From the NCBI GenBank assembly GCA_013335405.1, contig JAAXVR010000003.1, positions 1 to 64,000 of the forward strand: a DNA stretch of 64,000 nucleotides. Reading direction: 5' to 3'. Shown piece after piece: positions 18,786 through 27,772 of this stretch (the first letter of the stretch is position 1; each line of letters starts with the position of its first letter). A model generated the notes under the pieces. That model was not told where the DNA came from. It ran no database searches and was given only the letters and a program-made list of their open reading frames with translations. Made by a program: the position numbers and the translations under genes. The stretch comes from Chlorobiaceae bacterium. Lineage in GTDB: Bacteria > Bacteroidota > Chlorobiia > Chlorobiales > Chlorobiaceae.

Positions 18786-20866
18786 TCCGTCTCTTCTTCC
18801 GTTTTATTTCCGGTTGTTCCCTGTTGGTCCTCCACGATGGCAGGCTGCTGGTCCTGAGCCGGTTCGGAAGGCTTCGGGCGGGTTTTTGCCGCCGCAGGCT
18901 TCACCGTGGTTTTCATTGCAGCAGGTTGAGCTGCGGGTTTTGAGGGGACCGCAGGTGTCAGGGATTTCGGAGCGGGCACCGGAGCCGCAGGTTTCGCTGG
19001 GGCGGGTCGTGCTGCAGCGGGCTGGAGCGGCTGAACGTTCTTTTTGAGGCTGTCGGTCTGCGGGAGTGCAGGGGCGGTTCCTGTCGAGTCGGTTCCTTCC
19101 GCGCGGGGGGGCTTGTCACCGATGATGTAGTATTTTATGAGCTCGCGGGCTATCGGTGCTGAGATGGTTCCGCCGAATCCGGCATTTTCAACAAGTACAG
19201 CCAGTGCTATTTTCGGGTTTTCCGCTGGTGCGTACGCAATGAACCAGGCATGGTCCCTGCCGTGGGGGTTCTGTGCCGTGCCGGTTTTTCCGGCAACGGT
19301 CAGGTCGGGAATTTTTGCGAGTGTTCCGGTCCCATGCTCGACGACACCGAGCATGCCGGCATGGATCAGGTCGAACGTCGGCGTGGAGATCGGCAGTTTG
19401 CGTTTCGCATAGGAAAACGGGATATATCTGCCGGATTCCGAATCACGGTAACCGTTCACGACATGGGGTTGCAGAAGGGTACCCCTGTTGCCGATGGCGG
19501 CGGCGTAGGTCGCGAGCTGGACAGGTGTGGTATTGACCTCGCCCTGCCCGATGCCGAGGCTGACGAGGTATCCTTTCGTCCACTTGTTTTTGCCGTATCG
19601 TTTGTCGTAATATTCAGTCGAAGGCAGGATGCCCGAGCGTTCATTCGGAAGGTCGACCCCTGATTTCTGGCCGAATCCGAACATCCTTCCGTATTTCGTC
19701 CAGTTCTCGAACCCGATGTTGAAGATCAGGCCATAGAAGTAGACGTTTGAAGAAACAGAAATCGCTTCCTGCATGTCGACGACACCATGGCCCCTGCCTT
19801 CGTTGCTGAGAAATCTCCTGTTGCCGAAGACGAAGACACCGGTATCGTTGATTTTCTTTTTGGGATCCATGGTTTTTTCTTCCAGGGCAGCCATTGCGGA
19901 AACCATCTTGAAGGTCGACCCGGGTGGGTAGGCAGCCTGTACAGCCCTGTTGATCAGGGGTTTCATGGGAGAGGTGAGGATAGCCTTCCAGCCAGCCCTG
20001 TCGGTAGAACCGTTGAAAATGTCAAGACTGAAATCAGGGGCGCTGGCAAGAGCCAGGATTCCGCCGGTAGCAGGGTCGATGGCAACGACAGCGCCGGATT
20101 TTCCTGTTTTCCTCAGAAGCTGTTCTGCGCGCTTCTGCAGCCCTTCGTCAATAGAAAGATAGAGATCGTCTCCCCTCACGCTGGGCAGATCGTTCCTGCC
20201 CTCATTGTATTTTCCGGCGAATTTCCCGAAAGGGGTGACCATTTCATACTGGACGCCCTTGATCCCTTTCAGCCGCTCCTCGTAGGTTTTTTCCAGGCCG
20301 CTGAACCCGATTTTGTCATCGAGGACATACCCCTGTTCCGCAAGTTCTTCGAGCTTGTTTTTCGGTATCGAGCGACAATAGCCGAACAGGTGCGCGCCGT
20401 TCAGTGAGTCGGCGTATTTGCGTTTGTTGTCGGTTTCGATGATGACTCCCGGGAGTTGCCAGAGGTTTTCACTCAGGCGCGCCACTGCTACAGGATTCAG
20501 GTTGAAGGTTATCGTTGCCGGTGTGAAACGGTTGAAGGCGATTCCCTTGCGGACTTTGTCCGTTATCTCCTCCTGGCTCATTTCAATGAGTTTTGCCAGA
20601 TAGGGCAGCGTCTCTTTCCTGAATTCGTCCGGGATGATCTTGACGGTGTAGAGCGGCTGGTTGTCGACGAGAACGTTGCCGTTGCGGTCTAACATCCGGC
20701 CTCTGGGAGGCTCAGCCCACACCCGCCTGATGCTGTTGATTGCGGAAAGCGAGCCGAGTTTCTGGAAATCGATGACCTGCAGGTAGAAGAGCCGGCCGAA
20801 CAGAACGCCGAAAATGGCTACAACGAGGTATGATATGAGAGCGGTGCTTCGCTGAAGCTTGTCCAT
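18782..20866 (-). CDS. mrdA: Penicillin-binding protein 2 (MrdA) with a long Pro/Ala-rich tail
   Basis: 694 aa, ATG at 20866. Cell-elongation transpeptidase: one N-terminal membrane helix ([19 protein letters not shown]), a dimerisation domain ([17 protein letters not shown]), and the penicillin-binding domain. Its three motifs are SxxK in PPGSTFKM, SxN in SSNVYFYG and KTG in AGKTGTAQ. After [13 protein letters not shown] comes a low-complexity tail of about 110 residues rich in Pro, Ala, Lys and Gln, longer than the end of typical PBP2. Gene order mreC-mreD-mrdA is the classical elongasome order. MreB and RodA are not in this window. Confidence 0.94.
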   Translation of the reverse strand: MDKLQRSTALISYLVVAIFGVLFGRLFYLQVIDFQKLGSLSAINSIRRVWAEPPRGRMLDRNGNVLVDNQPLYTVKIIPDEFRKETLPYLAKLIEMSQEEITDKVRKGIAFNRFTPATITFNLNPVAVARLSENLWQLPGVIIETDNKRKYADSLNGAHLFGYCRSIPKNKLEELAEQGYVLDDKIGFSGLEKTYEERLKGIKGVQYEMVTPFGKFAGKYNEGRNDLPSVRGDDLYLSIDEGLQKRAEQLLRKTGKSGAVVAIDPATGGILALASAPDFSLDIFNGSTDRAGWKAILTSPMKPLINRAVQAAYPPGSTFKMVSAMAALEEKTMDPKKKINDTGVFVFGNRRFLSNEGRGHGVVDMQEAISVSSNVYFYGLIFNIGFENWTKYGRMFGFGQKSGVDLPNERSGILPSTEYYDKRYGKNKWTKGYLVSLGIGQGEVNTTPVQLATYAAAIGNRGTLLQPHVVNGYRDSESGRYIPFSYAKRKLPISTPTFDLIHAGMLGVVEHGTGTLAKIPDLTVAGKTGTAQNPHGRDHAWFIAYAPAENPKIALAVLVENAGFGGTISAPIARELIKYYIIGDKPPRAEGTDSTGTAPALPQTDSLKKNVQPLQPAAARPAPAKPAAPVPAPKSLTPAVPSKPAAQPAAMKTTVKPAAAKTRPKPSEPAQDQQPAIVEDQQGTTGNKTEEETE

Positions 20867-20870
20867 CGAT

Positions 20871-21374
20871 TCAGTCCAGAAGAGATTTTTTCAGAATCAC
20901 AATGTTCGCAAGAAATGCAAGGATTACCGTCAGGAGCGTTTTCAGGAGCCCGAGAACAACGATGCGGATGAGAGGGGAAAACCCGAGAGGGTTGTAGACC
21001 GCAGAGACGATGAAGCCTGAAAGGAGTCCCGATATGATGATTGCGTTGTAGATACGCCTGTTTTTCTGTTTCGTTGTGGCATGGCTGTTCTCCGGAATGT
21101 TGAAGAAGCCCGCGATAAACCCCTCGACTGTTCGTGAAAGCATTATCCAGCCCATCACCATTCCGGTGTTTTCCGAAAATATGCCGAGGACGATACCCGC
21201 GGCAAAACCGAAGGTGGTGCTTGCCCGCTGGCTGAGAGTCACTCCAGCGAGGGCTATGAAAATGGTCACTGCATCCGGGGTAACATTGAAGACCCTGATG
21301 TATGAGAGGCCGAAAACCTGGACGAGCAGGACAATGCAGAACAGTATGATCAGGGATGGTATGTTTCTTGTCAC
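20871..21374 (-). CDS. mreD: Rod shape-determining protein MreD
   Basis: 167 aa with a GTG start at 21374 preceded by AGGA. Hydrophobic protein with about five membrane helices, e.g. SLIILFCIVLLVQVFGLSYI and IRIVVLGLLKTLLTVILAFLANIVI. Position between mreC (19 nt) and mrdA (4 nt) supports the call, since MreD sequences are poorly conserved. It is part of the inner-membrane elongation complex. Confidence 0.88.
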   Translation of the reverse strand: MTRNIPSLIILFCIVLLVQVFGLSYIRVFNVTPDAVTIFIALAGVTLSQRASTTFGFAAGIVLGIFSENTGMVMGWIMLSRTVEGFIAGFFNIPENSHATTKQKNRRIYNAIIISGLLSGFIVSAVYNPLGFSPLIRIVVLGLLKTLLTVILAFLANIVILKKSLLD

Positions 21375-21393
21375 AAATCAGTTCCTGTAAGGG

Positions 21394-22257
21394 TTATTTA
21401 ATTTCTTCAACCGCGGTTTCTCCGGTCGATTGCAGAAGCTGGATTTTTTCCGGTTCGATTTTCAGCGGGGTGACAAGAACGTGTGTGAGCCTGGAGAAAT
21501 CGACGCCAAGCTTCACTTCCACCGTGTAGAAAAGCTTGTCTGGCCTCAGGCTGATGATTCTTCCCACCGGTATTCCAGATACAGAAAAGGTGCTGAAGTC
21601 TGAAGTGCTGATCTGTTCGTTGAGCTTTACCGGGCTGCTGATCGGAATATGTTCGAGCTGCGCGATGTCTTCACGGCCTCCGCTCCAGCTCAGGATACCC
21701 ATGGTGTTCGTCACGCCGGAGGTGACGATGACCTTGAATTCATGGTGTATGAGCGGCATGACCTTTGAATAATGGGCTGAAACGTAGGTTACCCTGCCAA
21801 CCAGTCCTTCCGGGGAGAGAACGGTCATGTTCGGCCTGATCCCCCGGTTGCGACCCGCATCGATGAGCAGCATGTTTTCCCTGTCGCTGAACTTCCTTCC
21901 GACAACTTTCGCCATGATGTACCTGGACGCATCGATCGTCGTATCGGCGAGCACCTTCTCTCTGTTCCTCGATTCGGTTACGGCGGATTCAAGAGAAATG
22001 ACCCTGGAAACAAGCGTCGCATTGATCTTCATGAGCCGGCCGTTCTCTTCGCTCATCCTGAAGAACTCGCTCACTCCTGTTGCCTTGTCTGAAAGGAAAG
22101 AGCTTATTTCTATGCACCCTGAACGCAACGTGTTCAGGGTGTCCTGACCCTGAAGTCTGATGAAAAGCGCTGAAATCCCGCAGTACAGGAGAAAAAGCAG
22201 GAACGTGTTGTGCTTGATGAAAAAAGAAAAATATTTCCTCAGTTTATCGACTTCCAT
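21394..22257 (-). CDS. mreC: Rod shape-determining protein MreC
   Basis: 287 aa, ATG at 22257. A cytoplasmic N-terminus and one membrane helix (FLLFLLYCGISALFIRL) are followed by a periplasmic coiled coil (EFFRMSEENGRLMKINATLVSRVISLE) and the beta domain with SDRENMLLIDAGRNRGIRPNMTVL and GLVGRVTYVSAHYSKVMPLI. MreC links MreB to PBP2 and RodA. It is the first gene of the mreC-mreD-mrdA-oxidase-smpB-tyrS transcript and is divergent from the GroES-like gene. Confidence 0.93.
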   Translation of the reverse strand: MEVDKLRKYFSFFIKHNTFLLFLLYCGISALFIRLQGQDTLNTLRSGCIEISSFLSDKATGVSEFFRMSEENGRLMKINATLVSRVISLESAVTESRNREKVLADTTIDASRYIMAKVVGRKFSDRENMLLIDAGRNRGIRPNMTVLSPEGLVGRVTYVSAHYSKVMPLIHHEFKVIVTSGVTNTMGILSWSGGREDIAQLEHIPISSPVKLNEQISTSDFSTFSVSGIPVGRIISLRPDKLFYTVEVKLGVDFSRLTHVLVTPLKIEPEKIQLLQSTGETAVEEIK

Positions 22258-22403
22258 GTTGGACGTTTGAGCGTTTCTTGTTCGGCGAAAGCCGGTCAGG
22301 GCTCCCTGTGGACCGTGGTCCGGCTTCTGTTTGTATCGGGTATCGGGTCACTTCCATCTCCGGGGGATCGGTGAGCGGGCCTGTCCGCTTTCCCCGAGCT
22401 GAT

Positions 22404-22431
22404 TTGCCTGACCCATAAATTTTCTTACATT
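22404..22431 (+). promoter_or_regulatory. Candidate promoter of the GroES-like gene
   Basis: TTGCCT (22404-22409), 16-nt spacer, TACATT (22426-22431), about 50 nt before the start codon. Same layout as the candidate tRNA and peroxiredoxin promoters. Confidence 0.38.
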
Positions 22432-22482
22432 TTCCTCAAAGATCGGAAGGCAATACATGTCCAATGCGTCAAGTGCAAAAGT

Positions 22483-22872
22483 ATGACACAAAATGCAAAT
22501 ATAACAGATAAATTTATTGTTGTCGGTGACAGAGTTCTGATCAAGCCGAAATCTTTTGACGAAAGAACGAAATCGGGGATATACCTTCCGCCGGGAGTCC
22601 AGGAAAAAGAGAAAGTCCAGAGCGGTTATGTCATCAAAACAGGGCCGGGATATCCGGTCGGTCCTCCTCCGGAGAACGACGAGCCCTGGAAGGAACGGGT
22701 TTCCGTCGCACAGTACATTCCTCTCCAGGCAAAAGTCGGTGATCTTGCAATATTCATCCAGAACAGTTCCTTCGAGATAGAATACGAGGAGGAACGGTAT
22801 ATCATTGTTCCCAACTCGGCGATTCTCCTCCTCATAAGGGAAGATGACGATCTCGATTACTACCTGAAGTGA
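22483..22872 (+). CDS. GroES/Cpn10-like co-chaperone paralogue
   Basis: 129 aa, ATG at 22483. The start IVVGDRVLIKPKSFDERTKSGIYLPPGVQEKEKVQSG matches the Cpn10 beta-barrel entry (GDRVLIKP..., SGIYLP..., G.V...G). It is longer than GroES (about 97 aa), with an insert of acidic and Pro-rich residues (GPPPENDEPWKERV) and a tail ending in acidic residues (REDDDLDYYLK). No groEL follows. Similar GroES-related proteins occur in Bacteroidetes/Chlorobi next to unrelated genes, and their function is not known to me. Whether it caps GroEL is open; the mobile-loop region is hard to align by eye. Confidence 0.75.
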   Translation: MTQNANITDKFIVVGDRVLIKPKSFDERTKSGIYLPPGVQEKEKVQSGYVIKTGPGYPVGPPPENDEPWKERVSVAQYIPLQAKVGDLAIFIQNSSFEIEYEEERYIIVPNSAILLLIREDDDLDYYLK

Positions 22873-22975
22873 CCGGTCGCGCTTTTCCTTTTTCCGCCCT
22901 CCTGTCCGGGGCTTTGCCAGGCTCCGGGTCTCCGGCACCTTCATTTTCAGAAACCCTTATGCAGTATCTCAAACC

Positions 22976-23950
22976 ATGACCAGCGATATTTCTACCGGGA
23001 GCGTCATTCCGGGAGTCCTTTCGAACGACGAACTTTTTTCAAAGGTCCACCGGCTCAAAAAAGAGATGAATGCCCTGATCCTTGCGCATTACTATACCCT
23101 TCCCGAAATACAGCAGGCCGCCGATATCGTCGGCGACAGTCTCGCGCTCGCCAGGGCGGCCGAGAAAAACGATGCCGAGGTGATTGTTTTCGCCGGGGTT
23201 TACTTCATGGCGGAAACCGCCAAGATCCTCAACCCTTCGAAACTTGTGCTCATGCCCGACGAATATGCCGGCTGCCCGCTCGCAGACAGCTGTCCCACGG
23301 ATGATTTCCGGGCTTTCAGGGAGCGCTGGCCCGAAGCTGTCGTGATCACGTATATCAATTCTTCGGCGGAGATCAAGGCTCTCTCCGATATCACCTGCAC
23401 ATCATCCAACGCGGAACACATCGTCCGTCAGATCCCCGCCGATCGCCAGATCATTTTCGGCCCGGACAGGAACCTGGGAGGTTATATCGCACGGAAGACC
23501 GGGCGGGAGATGATCCTCTGGCAGGGTTACTGCTATGTCCATGATGCCTTCAGCGAAAGCGCCATACTCGATGCATGCAGGCAATATCCCGATGCGGAGC
23601 TGATAGCCCATCCGGAATGCCGGGAGGAAGTCCTCCGCCACGCAGCGTTCACAGGTTCGACGCAAAAACTTCTGGACTACACCGTTTCCAGCCCGAGCCG
23701 CAGTTTCATCATTGCGACAGAGCCGGGCATCATCTACGAGATGCAGAAGCGTTCTCCTGACAAGAAGTTCATACCTGCTCCGAAAGATCCGGACAATCCG
23801 CGCAGCGTCTGCAAGCAGATGAAGCAGAATACCCTGGGGAAACTGTACCAGTGCATGCTCGAACGCAAACCCGAAATCCTGGTCGGGGAAAAGCTCCGCA
23901 ACGAGGCGCTCGGTTCCATCCGGCGCATGCTTGAAATGTCTCCGTCCTGA
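22976..23950 (+). CDS. nadA: Quinolinate synthase NadA
   Basis: 324 aa, ATG at 22976. NadA condenses iminoaspartate with dihydroxyacetone phosphate to give quinolinate, using a [4Fe-4S] cluster. Core motifs are ILAHYYTLPEIQQAAD, FAGVYFMAETAKIL, INSSAEIKALSDITCTSSNA, FGPDRNLG and AHPECREEVL. Near the C-terminus SVCKQMKQNTL carries the third ligand. The cluster Cys in CTSSNA, HPEC and VCKQM are all there. It works with NadB, encoded near 13 kb. Confidence 0.97.
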   Translation: MTSDISTGSVIPGVLSNDELFSKVHRLKKEMNALILAHYYTLPEIQQAADIVGDSLALARAAEKNDAEVIVFAGVYFMAETAKILNPSKLVLMPDEYAGCPLADSCPTDDFRAFRERWPEAVVITYINSSAEIKALSDITCTSSNAEHIVRQIPADRQIIFGPDRNLGGYIARKTGREMILWQGYCYVHDAFSESAILDACRQYPDAELIAHPECREEVLRHAAFTGSTQKLLDYTVSSPSRSFIIATEPGIIYEMQKRSPDKKFIPAPKDPDNPRSVCKQMKQNTLGKLYQCMLERKPEILVGEKLRNEALGSIRRMLEMSPS

Positions 23951-24068
23951 CCCGCAAGATACCTGTATACCATTACATGGTTTGTCGTAAAGGATGAAAA
24001 GGTTCGTATCTTTCGTGAGCCGCGTGCAGCTTTTTAATCAATCCGGGATTATAACAAAGGAGACAGCA

Positions 24069-24782
24069 ATGAAGGGTTCAGCGAAGGCAATAGCGTTCAT
24101 TTCGGCGACAGTTACCTGTATTCTTTCATCGTTGCAGGCATATGCCTGGCATGACCAGACCCACCTCGCCATAGCGCAGGCCGCGGGGTTCGATCGCTGG
24201 TACAGCGCCGCCGCCCCTGATGTCGCCAAGTCGAAGGAGCAGTTCAGGCCGATCGAGGAAAAAAATCACTATTTCAACAACAATGCCGGACGGAAGGTTA
24301 CCGCGGAAATGGTGATGGAGCAGGCTGGAAGATATAACGTGTCCGAGGATGCCGAAGGCCATCTGTACGGCGCGATCATCGGTTCGGTGCGCGATTACCG
24401 CGCCTTGAAGGCGACGGGCAAATATGCCGATTACCCTCTCGTCTTCTGCGCCCACTATGTCGGCGATCTTTCGATGCCGCTGCACAACACCGTCTATGAT
24501 GCCTTCAACAGGGAACGCCACTCGGCGAACGACGGCGTGATCGAGAGGAATGCACTGAACAATATCGGCTATATCCAGAGAAACATGGTTGAAATCCGCA
24601 TCGTAAACGAGGATGACCTCGCCCGTGCAATCGCACGTGTTGCCGAAGCCAGCCGAGATCTCGGAGCGGTGATCCGGAAGGAAAACAGGGATATGACGCA
24701 GGATGAGGCATATGCCCGGATAATCCAGAGTGCATCGCTTTTCAGGGCGATCCTGGTTTATGCCGGAAAAAATCCTGACTGA
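24069..24782 (+). CDS. Exported S1/P1 nuclease / zinc phospholipase C superfamily protein
   Basis: 237 aa from the ATG at 24069, chosen because AAAGGAG lies just upstream and it gives a clean signal peptide cut after QAYA. The mature protein would begin WHDQTH. An N-terminal Trp whose amino group binds zinc is the hallmark of this superfamily. Further likely ligands are NHYFNN, the His and Asp of FCAHYVGDLSMPLHN, and later His/Asp. The family hydrolyses phosphodiesters in nucleic acids or phospholipids in the periplasm; substrate here is unknown. It lies 20 nt before the pentapeptide gene, so the two are probably cotranscribed. Confidence 0.75.
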   Translation: MKGSAKAIAFISATVTCILSSLQAYAWHDQTHLAIAQAAGFDRWYSAAAPDVAKSKEQFRPIEEKNHYFNNNAGRKVTAEMVMEQAGRYNVSEDAEGHLYGAIIGSVRDYRALKATGKYADYPLVFCAHYVGDLSMPLHNTVYDAFNRERHSANDGVIERNALNNIGYIQRNMVEIRIVNEDDLARAIARVAEASRDLGAVIRKENRDMTQDEAYARIIQSASLFRAILVYAGKNPD

Positions 24783-24802
24783 CGGGAATCGGGAGCGGGG
24801 CG

Positions 24803-25894
24803 ATGAGGGAGATGACGGAAAAAGGGCACGGGGAAGTGCTCGAAAAGGGGGTGGAGCACTGGAACCGCTGGAGGAAGGAGCATCCTGACGTCAGGCCCCT
24901 GCTCGACGGGGCAAGGCTTTCAGGCCGGAACCTCCGGGGTGTGGATTTTCAGGCTGTGAAACTCGGGTATGCCGATCTTTCCGGCGCCGATCTCGGCGGT
25001 GCCGATCTGAGAGGTGCCGATCTCAGGGGAGCCGATCTCAGGGGAGCTGATTTTGGAGGTGCCACCCTCAGCAAATGTTCGATCGATGCCTCGACAAGGT
25101 ATGACGATATCAGGGGGTGCGAGATAGGCGTGAACGGATTTTATTCCGCAGAAACAGACTCTGCGGCCCTCATGCGGATCGACCCGCCGGGCAACACCAT
25201 GCAGGGAGCGAATGTCGATGCCGTGCTCGAAAGTCTCAGGCATGCCCGCAAGCTGCATACCTTTTCGCTCGTCCTGTCCGGTATCGCCCTGCTCTTCATC
25301 ATCATCAAGCCGACGTCGGTCACCCTTCCCTATCTCGCCGGCTCGTTCAAGTTCGATGATCTGAGTTATGCATTTCTTGCAACCTTTTTTTCCAGCGGCC
25401 TGCTTTCGCTGGTATCGATTTTTCTCGATTCCGCCCTCCAGGGAGCACGGTATCTCAATGACAGGCGGGCAGCAGTACTGGTCGGCCATTTTCCCTGGCT
25501 CATGTCCAAGTACGAACACGATCCCCGTGTTAAAAAGCAGTCAAGGGTAATGCGTTTGTTCCTGAGCTTCCATCCTGTCATCTATCTGTATTTTTTCGTG
25601 AAATGGGATGCCCTGTTCATCGGGAACTGGGAAGAGGTGATAAGGTTTTACAAAGAGTTGCCGGTTTTTCTCGGGGAGCTGCTCATGCCGGTTTTCTATG
25701 TTATCCTCCTGAGGTTGAGCCTGAACATTTTCAGGATTTCTGAAGGGTTTCAGAAACCCGTCCTTTTCGATACCGAAACCGAACTGGCCCGGCGTTCGGA
25801 AATGGAGCGGCTGGCCGAAGCGGTGGAGAAACAGGCTGCCCGGACCGCAGAACTGGTTGAACTGGTTCGCCGAAGGGAATTGAACAACAAATGA
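24803..25894 (+). CDS. Pentapeptide-repeat protein with four-helix membrane region
   Basis: 363 aa, ATG at 24803. About residues 32-90 form roughly ten consecutive A(D/N)LxG-type pentapeptides (LSGADLGGADLRGADLRGA), which fold as a right-handed beta helix. A linker leads to helices around LHTFSLVLSGIALLFIII, LSYAFLATFFSSGLLSLVSIF, FHPVIYLYFFVKWDALFIG and LLMPVFYVILLRLSLNIF, then a charged C-terminal coiled coil (ELARRSEMERLAEAVEKQAARTAELVELV). Function is not known. It starts 20 nt after the nuclease-like gene and overlaps pepD by ATGA, so the three genes form one unit. Confidence 0.8.
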   Translation: MREMTEKGHGEVLEKGVEHWNRWRKEHPDVRPLLDGARLSGRNLRGVDFQAVKLGYADLSGADLGGADLRGADLRGADLRGADFGGATLSKCSIDASTRYDDIRGCEIGVNGFYSAETDSAALMRIDPPGNTMQGANVDAVLESLRHARKLHTFSLVLSGIALLFIIIKPTSVTLPYLAGSFKFDDLSYAFLATFFSSGLLSLVSIFLDSALQGARYLNDRRAAVLVGHFPWLMSKYEHDPRVKKQSRVMRLFLSFHPVIYLYFFVKWDALFIGNWEEVIRFYKELPVFLGELLMPVFYVILLRLSLNIFRISEGFQKPVLFDTETELARRSEMERLAEAVEKQAARTAELVELVRRRELNNK

Positions 25895-27375
25895 ACGATC
25901 AGGGTTCTCTTGCCATGGAAAGTATTCTCAAGCTTCAGCCCCGACTGATCTGGAAAAATTTTCACACCCTTACCCGCATTCCCCGCCCATCGGGAAAAGA
26001 AGGGAAGGTGAAGGAGTTCATCTGCAGTTTTTCGAAAGGGCTCGGGCTCGAAACCACTGAAGACCGTGCAGGAAACCTCATTGTCCGCAAACCGGCAACA
26101 CCGGGCATGGAAAGCAGAAAAGGGGTTGTTCTTCAGGCGCATCTCGATATGGTGCCACAGAAAAACAGCGGCAATACTCATGATTTCGGGCTCGATCCGA
26201 TCGAAACGATCGTCGACGGAGAGTGGGTCCGTGCGGACGGGACGACCCTCGGTGCCGATAACGGCATCGGGGTGGCTGCCGCGATGTCCGTGCTCGAAGC
26301 GGAAGATATCCATCACGGTCCCATCGAAGCGCTGTTCACCGTTGACGAGGAAAGCGGCATGAGCGGCGCCTCCGGTCTTCTGCCGGGAGTGTTGCTGGGA
26401 GAAATTCTCCTGAACCTCGATTCCGAAGACGAAGGTGAGCTGTTTATCGGCTGTGCCGGAGCGATGAACGCCGTTTTTTCCTTTCCCATCGACGACGAAA
26501 CTCTTCCCTTTGGGTACAGTGGCTTCATAATCTCCGTTTCCGGCCTCAAGGGCGGTCATAGCGGCATGGATATTCATCTTGGAAGAGGAAACGCCAACAA
26601 GGTCATGAACCGGCTCCTTCACCACGCATTCCTCCATCATGGTCTCCGTCTGGCATCGATCGAAGGAGGAAGCCTTCGCAATGCCATACCCCGTGAGTCC
26701 CGGGCCCGCATTGCCATCGAGCGCGACCGCAGCGAGGCTTTCCTTCGGGACTTCAGGGCGCAGGCCATCCTGATTCAGCAAGAACTCATGCAGGCCGACC
26801 CCGATCTGCAGATAGACGTACTGCCTGGGGGGCTGCCTGAAACGGTGTTCGAAGAGCATGCGCTTTCCAGGTTCCTCAGGGCCGTCCATGCCTGCCCCGA
26901 CGGGGTGATGCGCATGAGCGGAGAGATGACGGGGCTTGTGGAGACCTCGAACAATCTTGCCATCGTCAAATCCCTTCCCGGCACCGTCACGATCGAATGC
27001 CTCCTGAGAAGTTCGGTCGATTCATCCAGGGATGACCTGCAGATGACGATGCAGAGTCTTTTCGAACTCGCTGGCGCACTGCCGTCATTCAGCGGGGGGT
27101 ATCCCGGCTGGAAACCGGACAGGGCTTCCCCTGTGCTGAAGACCATGCAGGCTGTCTATGAAAAAGTGTTCGGCGAAAAGCCGAGGGTAAGCGCGGTCCA
27201 TGCAGGGCTTGAATGCGGCCTGATCGGCGCGGCATATCCCGGACTCGACATGATTTCGTTCGGTCCGACAATCCGTCATCCTCATTCGCCAGGGGAAAAG
27301 GTCCATATCGGTTCGGTTGCAAAATTCTGGACCTTTCTGGTCGAAACGCTTGCGGAAATTCCCGGGAAGAGCTGA
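25891..27375 (+). CDS. pepD: Cytosolic Xaa-His / nonspecific dipeptidase PepD (M20 family)
   Basis: 494 aa, ATG at 25891 overlapping the previous stop. An internal ATG (MESILKLQP) eight codons in is an alternative. The M20C metallopeptidase features are present: VVLQAHLDMVPQK (first zinc His), TTLGADNGIGVAAAM (bridging Asp), FTVDEESGMSGASGL (catalytic Glu-Glu), and HAGLECGLIG plus a late His in TIRHPHSPGEKV. It hydrolyses dipeptides, including beta-alanyl-His type, with Zn2+. The overlap with the pentapeptide gene suggests coupled translation. Confidence 0.93.
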   Translation: MNDQGSLAMESILKLQPRLIWKNFHTLTRIPRPSGKEGKVKEFICSFSKGLGLETTEDRAGNLIVRKPATPGMESRKGVVLQAHLDMVPQKNSGNTHDFGLDPIETIVDGEWVRADGTTLGADNGIGVAAAMSVLEAEDIHHGPIEALFTVDEESGMSGASGLLPGVLLGEILLNLDSEDEGELFIGCAGAMNAVFSFPIDDETLPFGYSGFIISVSGLKGGHSGMDIHLGRGNANKVMNRLLHHAFLHHGLRLASIEGGSLRNAIPRESRARIAIERDRSEAFLRDFRAQAILIQQELMQADPDLQIDVLPGGLPETVFEEHALSRFLRAVHACPDGVMRMSGEMTGLVETSNNLAIVKSLPGTVTIECLLRSSVDSSRDDLQMTMQSLFELAGALPSFSGGYPGWKPDRASPVLKTMQAVYEKVFGEKPRVSAVHAGLECGLIGAAYPGLDMISFGPTIRHPHSPGEKVHIGSVAKFWTFLVETLAEIPGKS

Positions 27376-27496
27376 GGGGTCTGGGAACTGGGGTCTGGGG
27401 TCTGGGATGTATTAAGCTCCGCAGGAGCGGCAAATCGGGAGCGCGGGGTGAAACCCCCTGGTAGAGGATCAAACAACCAACGGGTTTCAGTACCCG
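27376..27496. repeat. Structured intergenic repeat-like element after pepD
   Basis: A tandem GGGGTCTG motif (27376-27408, three copies with one interruption) is followed by GCTCCGCAGGAGC (27416-27428), GGGGT-GAA-ACCCC (27445-27457) and CGGGT-TTCAGT-ACCCG (27481-27496). Three small perfect dyads in a row without coding look like a dispersed REP-type element. That it is multicopy in the genome is inference. Confidence 0.5.
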
Positions 27497-27689
27497 ACCT
27501 GTCGGAAGCATTCATCCCTGATTTTTCTCACCTATTGTTCATCCGATTCCGTGTTTTTTTCAAGACAGTCGCGAGGTCAGGTCCAACGGCTGTTCTGTCA
27601 TGAAGCCCTGAAGTCAAGATGTATTACTCATGGGACGAACGCTTGAGTTTCAAGTTCAGACAGAAATTTTCATAAATAAATTTATCTTG

Positions 27690-27724
27690 AAAGATGCTGC
27701 TGACAAAGCAGCCCCATCTTTTTT
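27690..27724 (+). terminator. Terminator hairpin between pepD and nrdJ
   Basis: AAAGATG-CTGC pairs with GCAG-(CCC bulge)-CATCTTT across a 7-nt loop, running into six T. It lies 315 nt after pepD and only 48 nt before nrdJ, so it either ends the pepD transcript late or attenuates nrdJ. Confidence 0.65.
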
Positions 27725-27772
27725 ACTGATCAGCTAAATGATTAATTAAAAATATTATACCCCTAAGTTCCC

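Larger units (their letters stand above)
27376..27772. other. Gene-free tract between pepD and nrdJ
   Basis: About 400 bases. The left third is the dyad-rich repeat-like element, and a terminator hairpin lies at 27690-27724. An AT-rich stretch with TATTAT at 27753-27758 precedes the nrdJ ATG. I saw no cobalamin riboswitch core, no convincing NrdR box and no open frame of interest. Confidence 0.6.

Noticed and set aside
25750-26889. 379-codon minus-strand frame
   Set aside because: Antisense to the pentapeptide gene and pepD; no recognisable domain.
27376-27772. Cobalamin riboswitch upstream of the B12-dependent nrdJ
   Set aside because: No B12-box core or GCCACTG element was found; only unrelated dyads.
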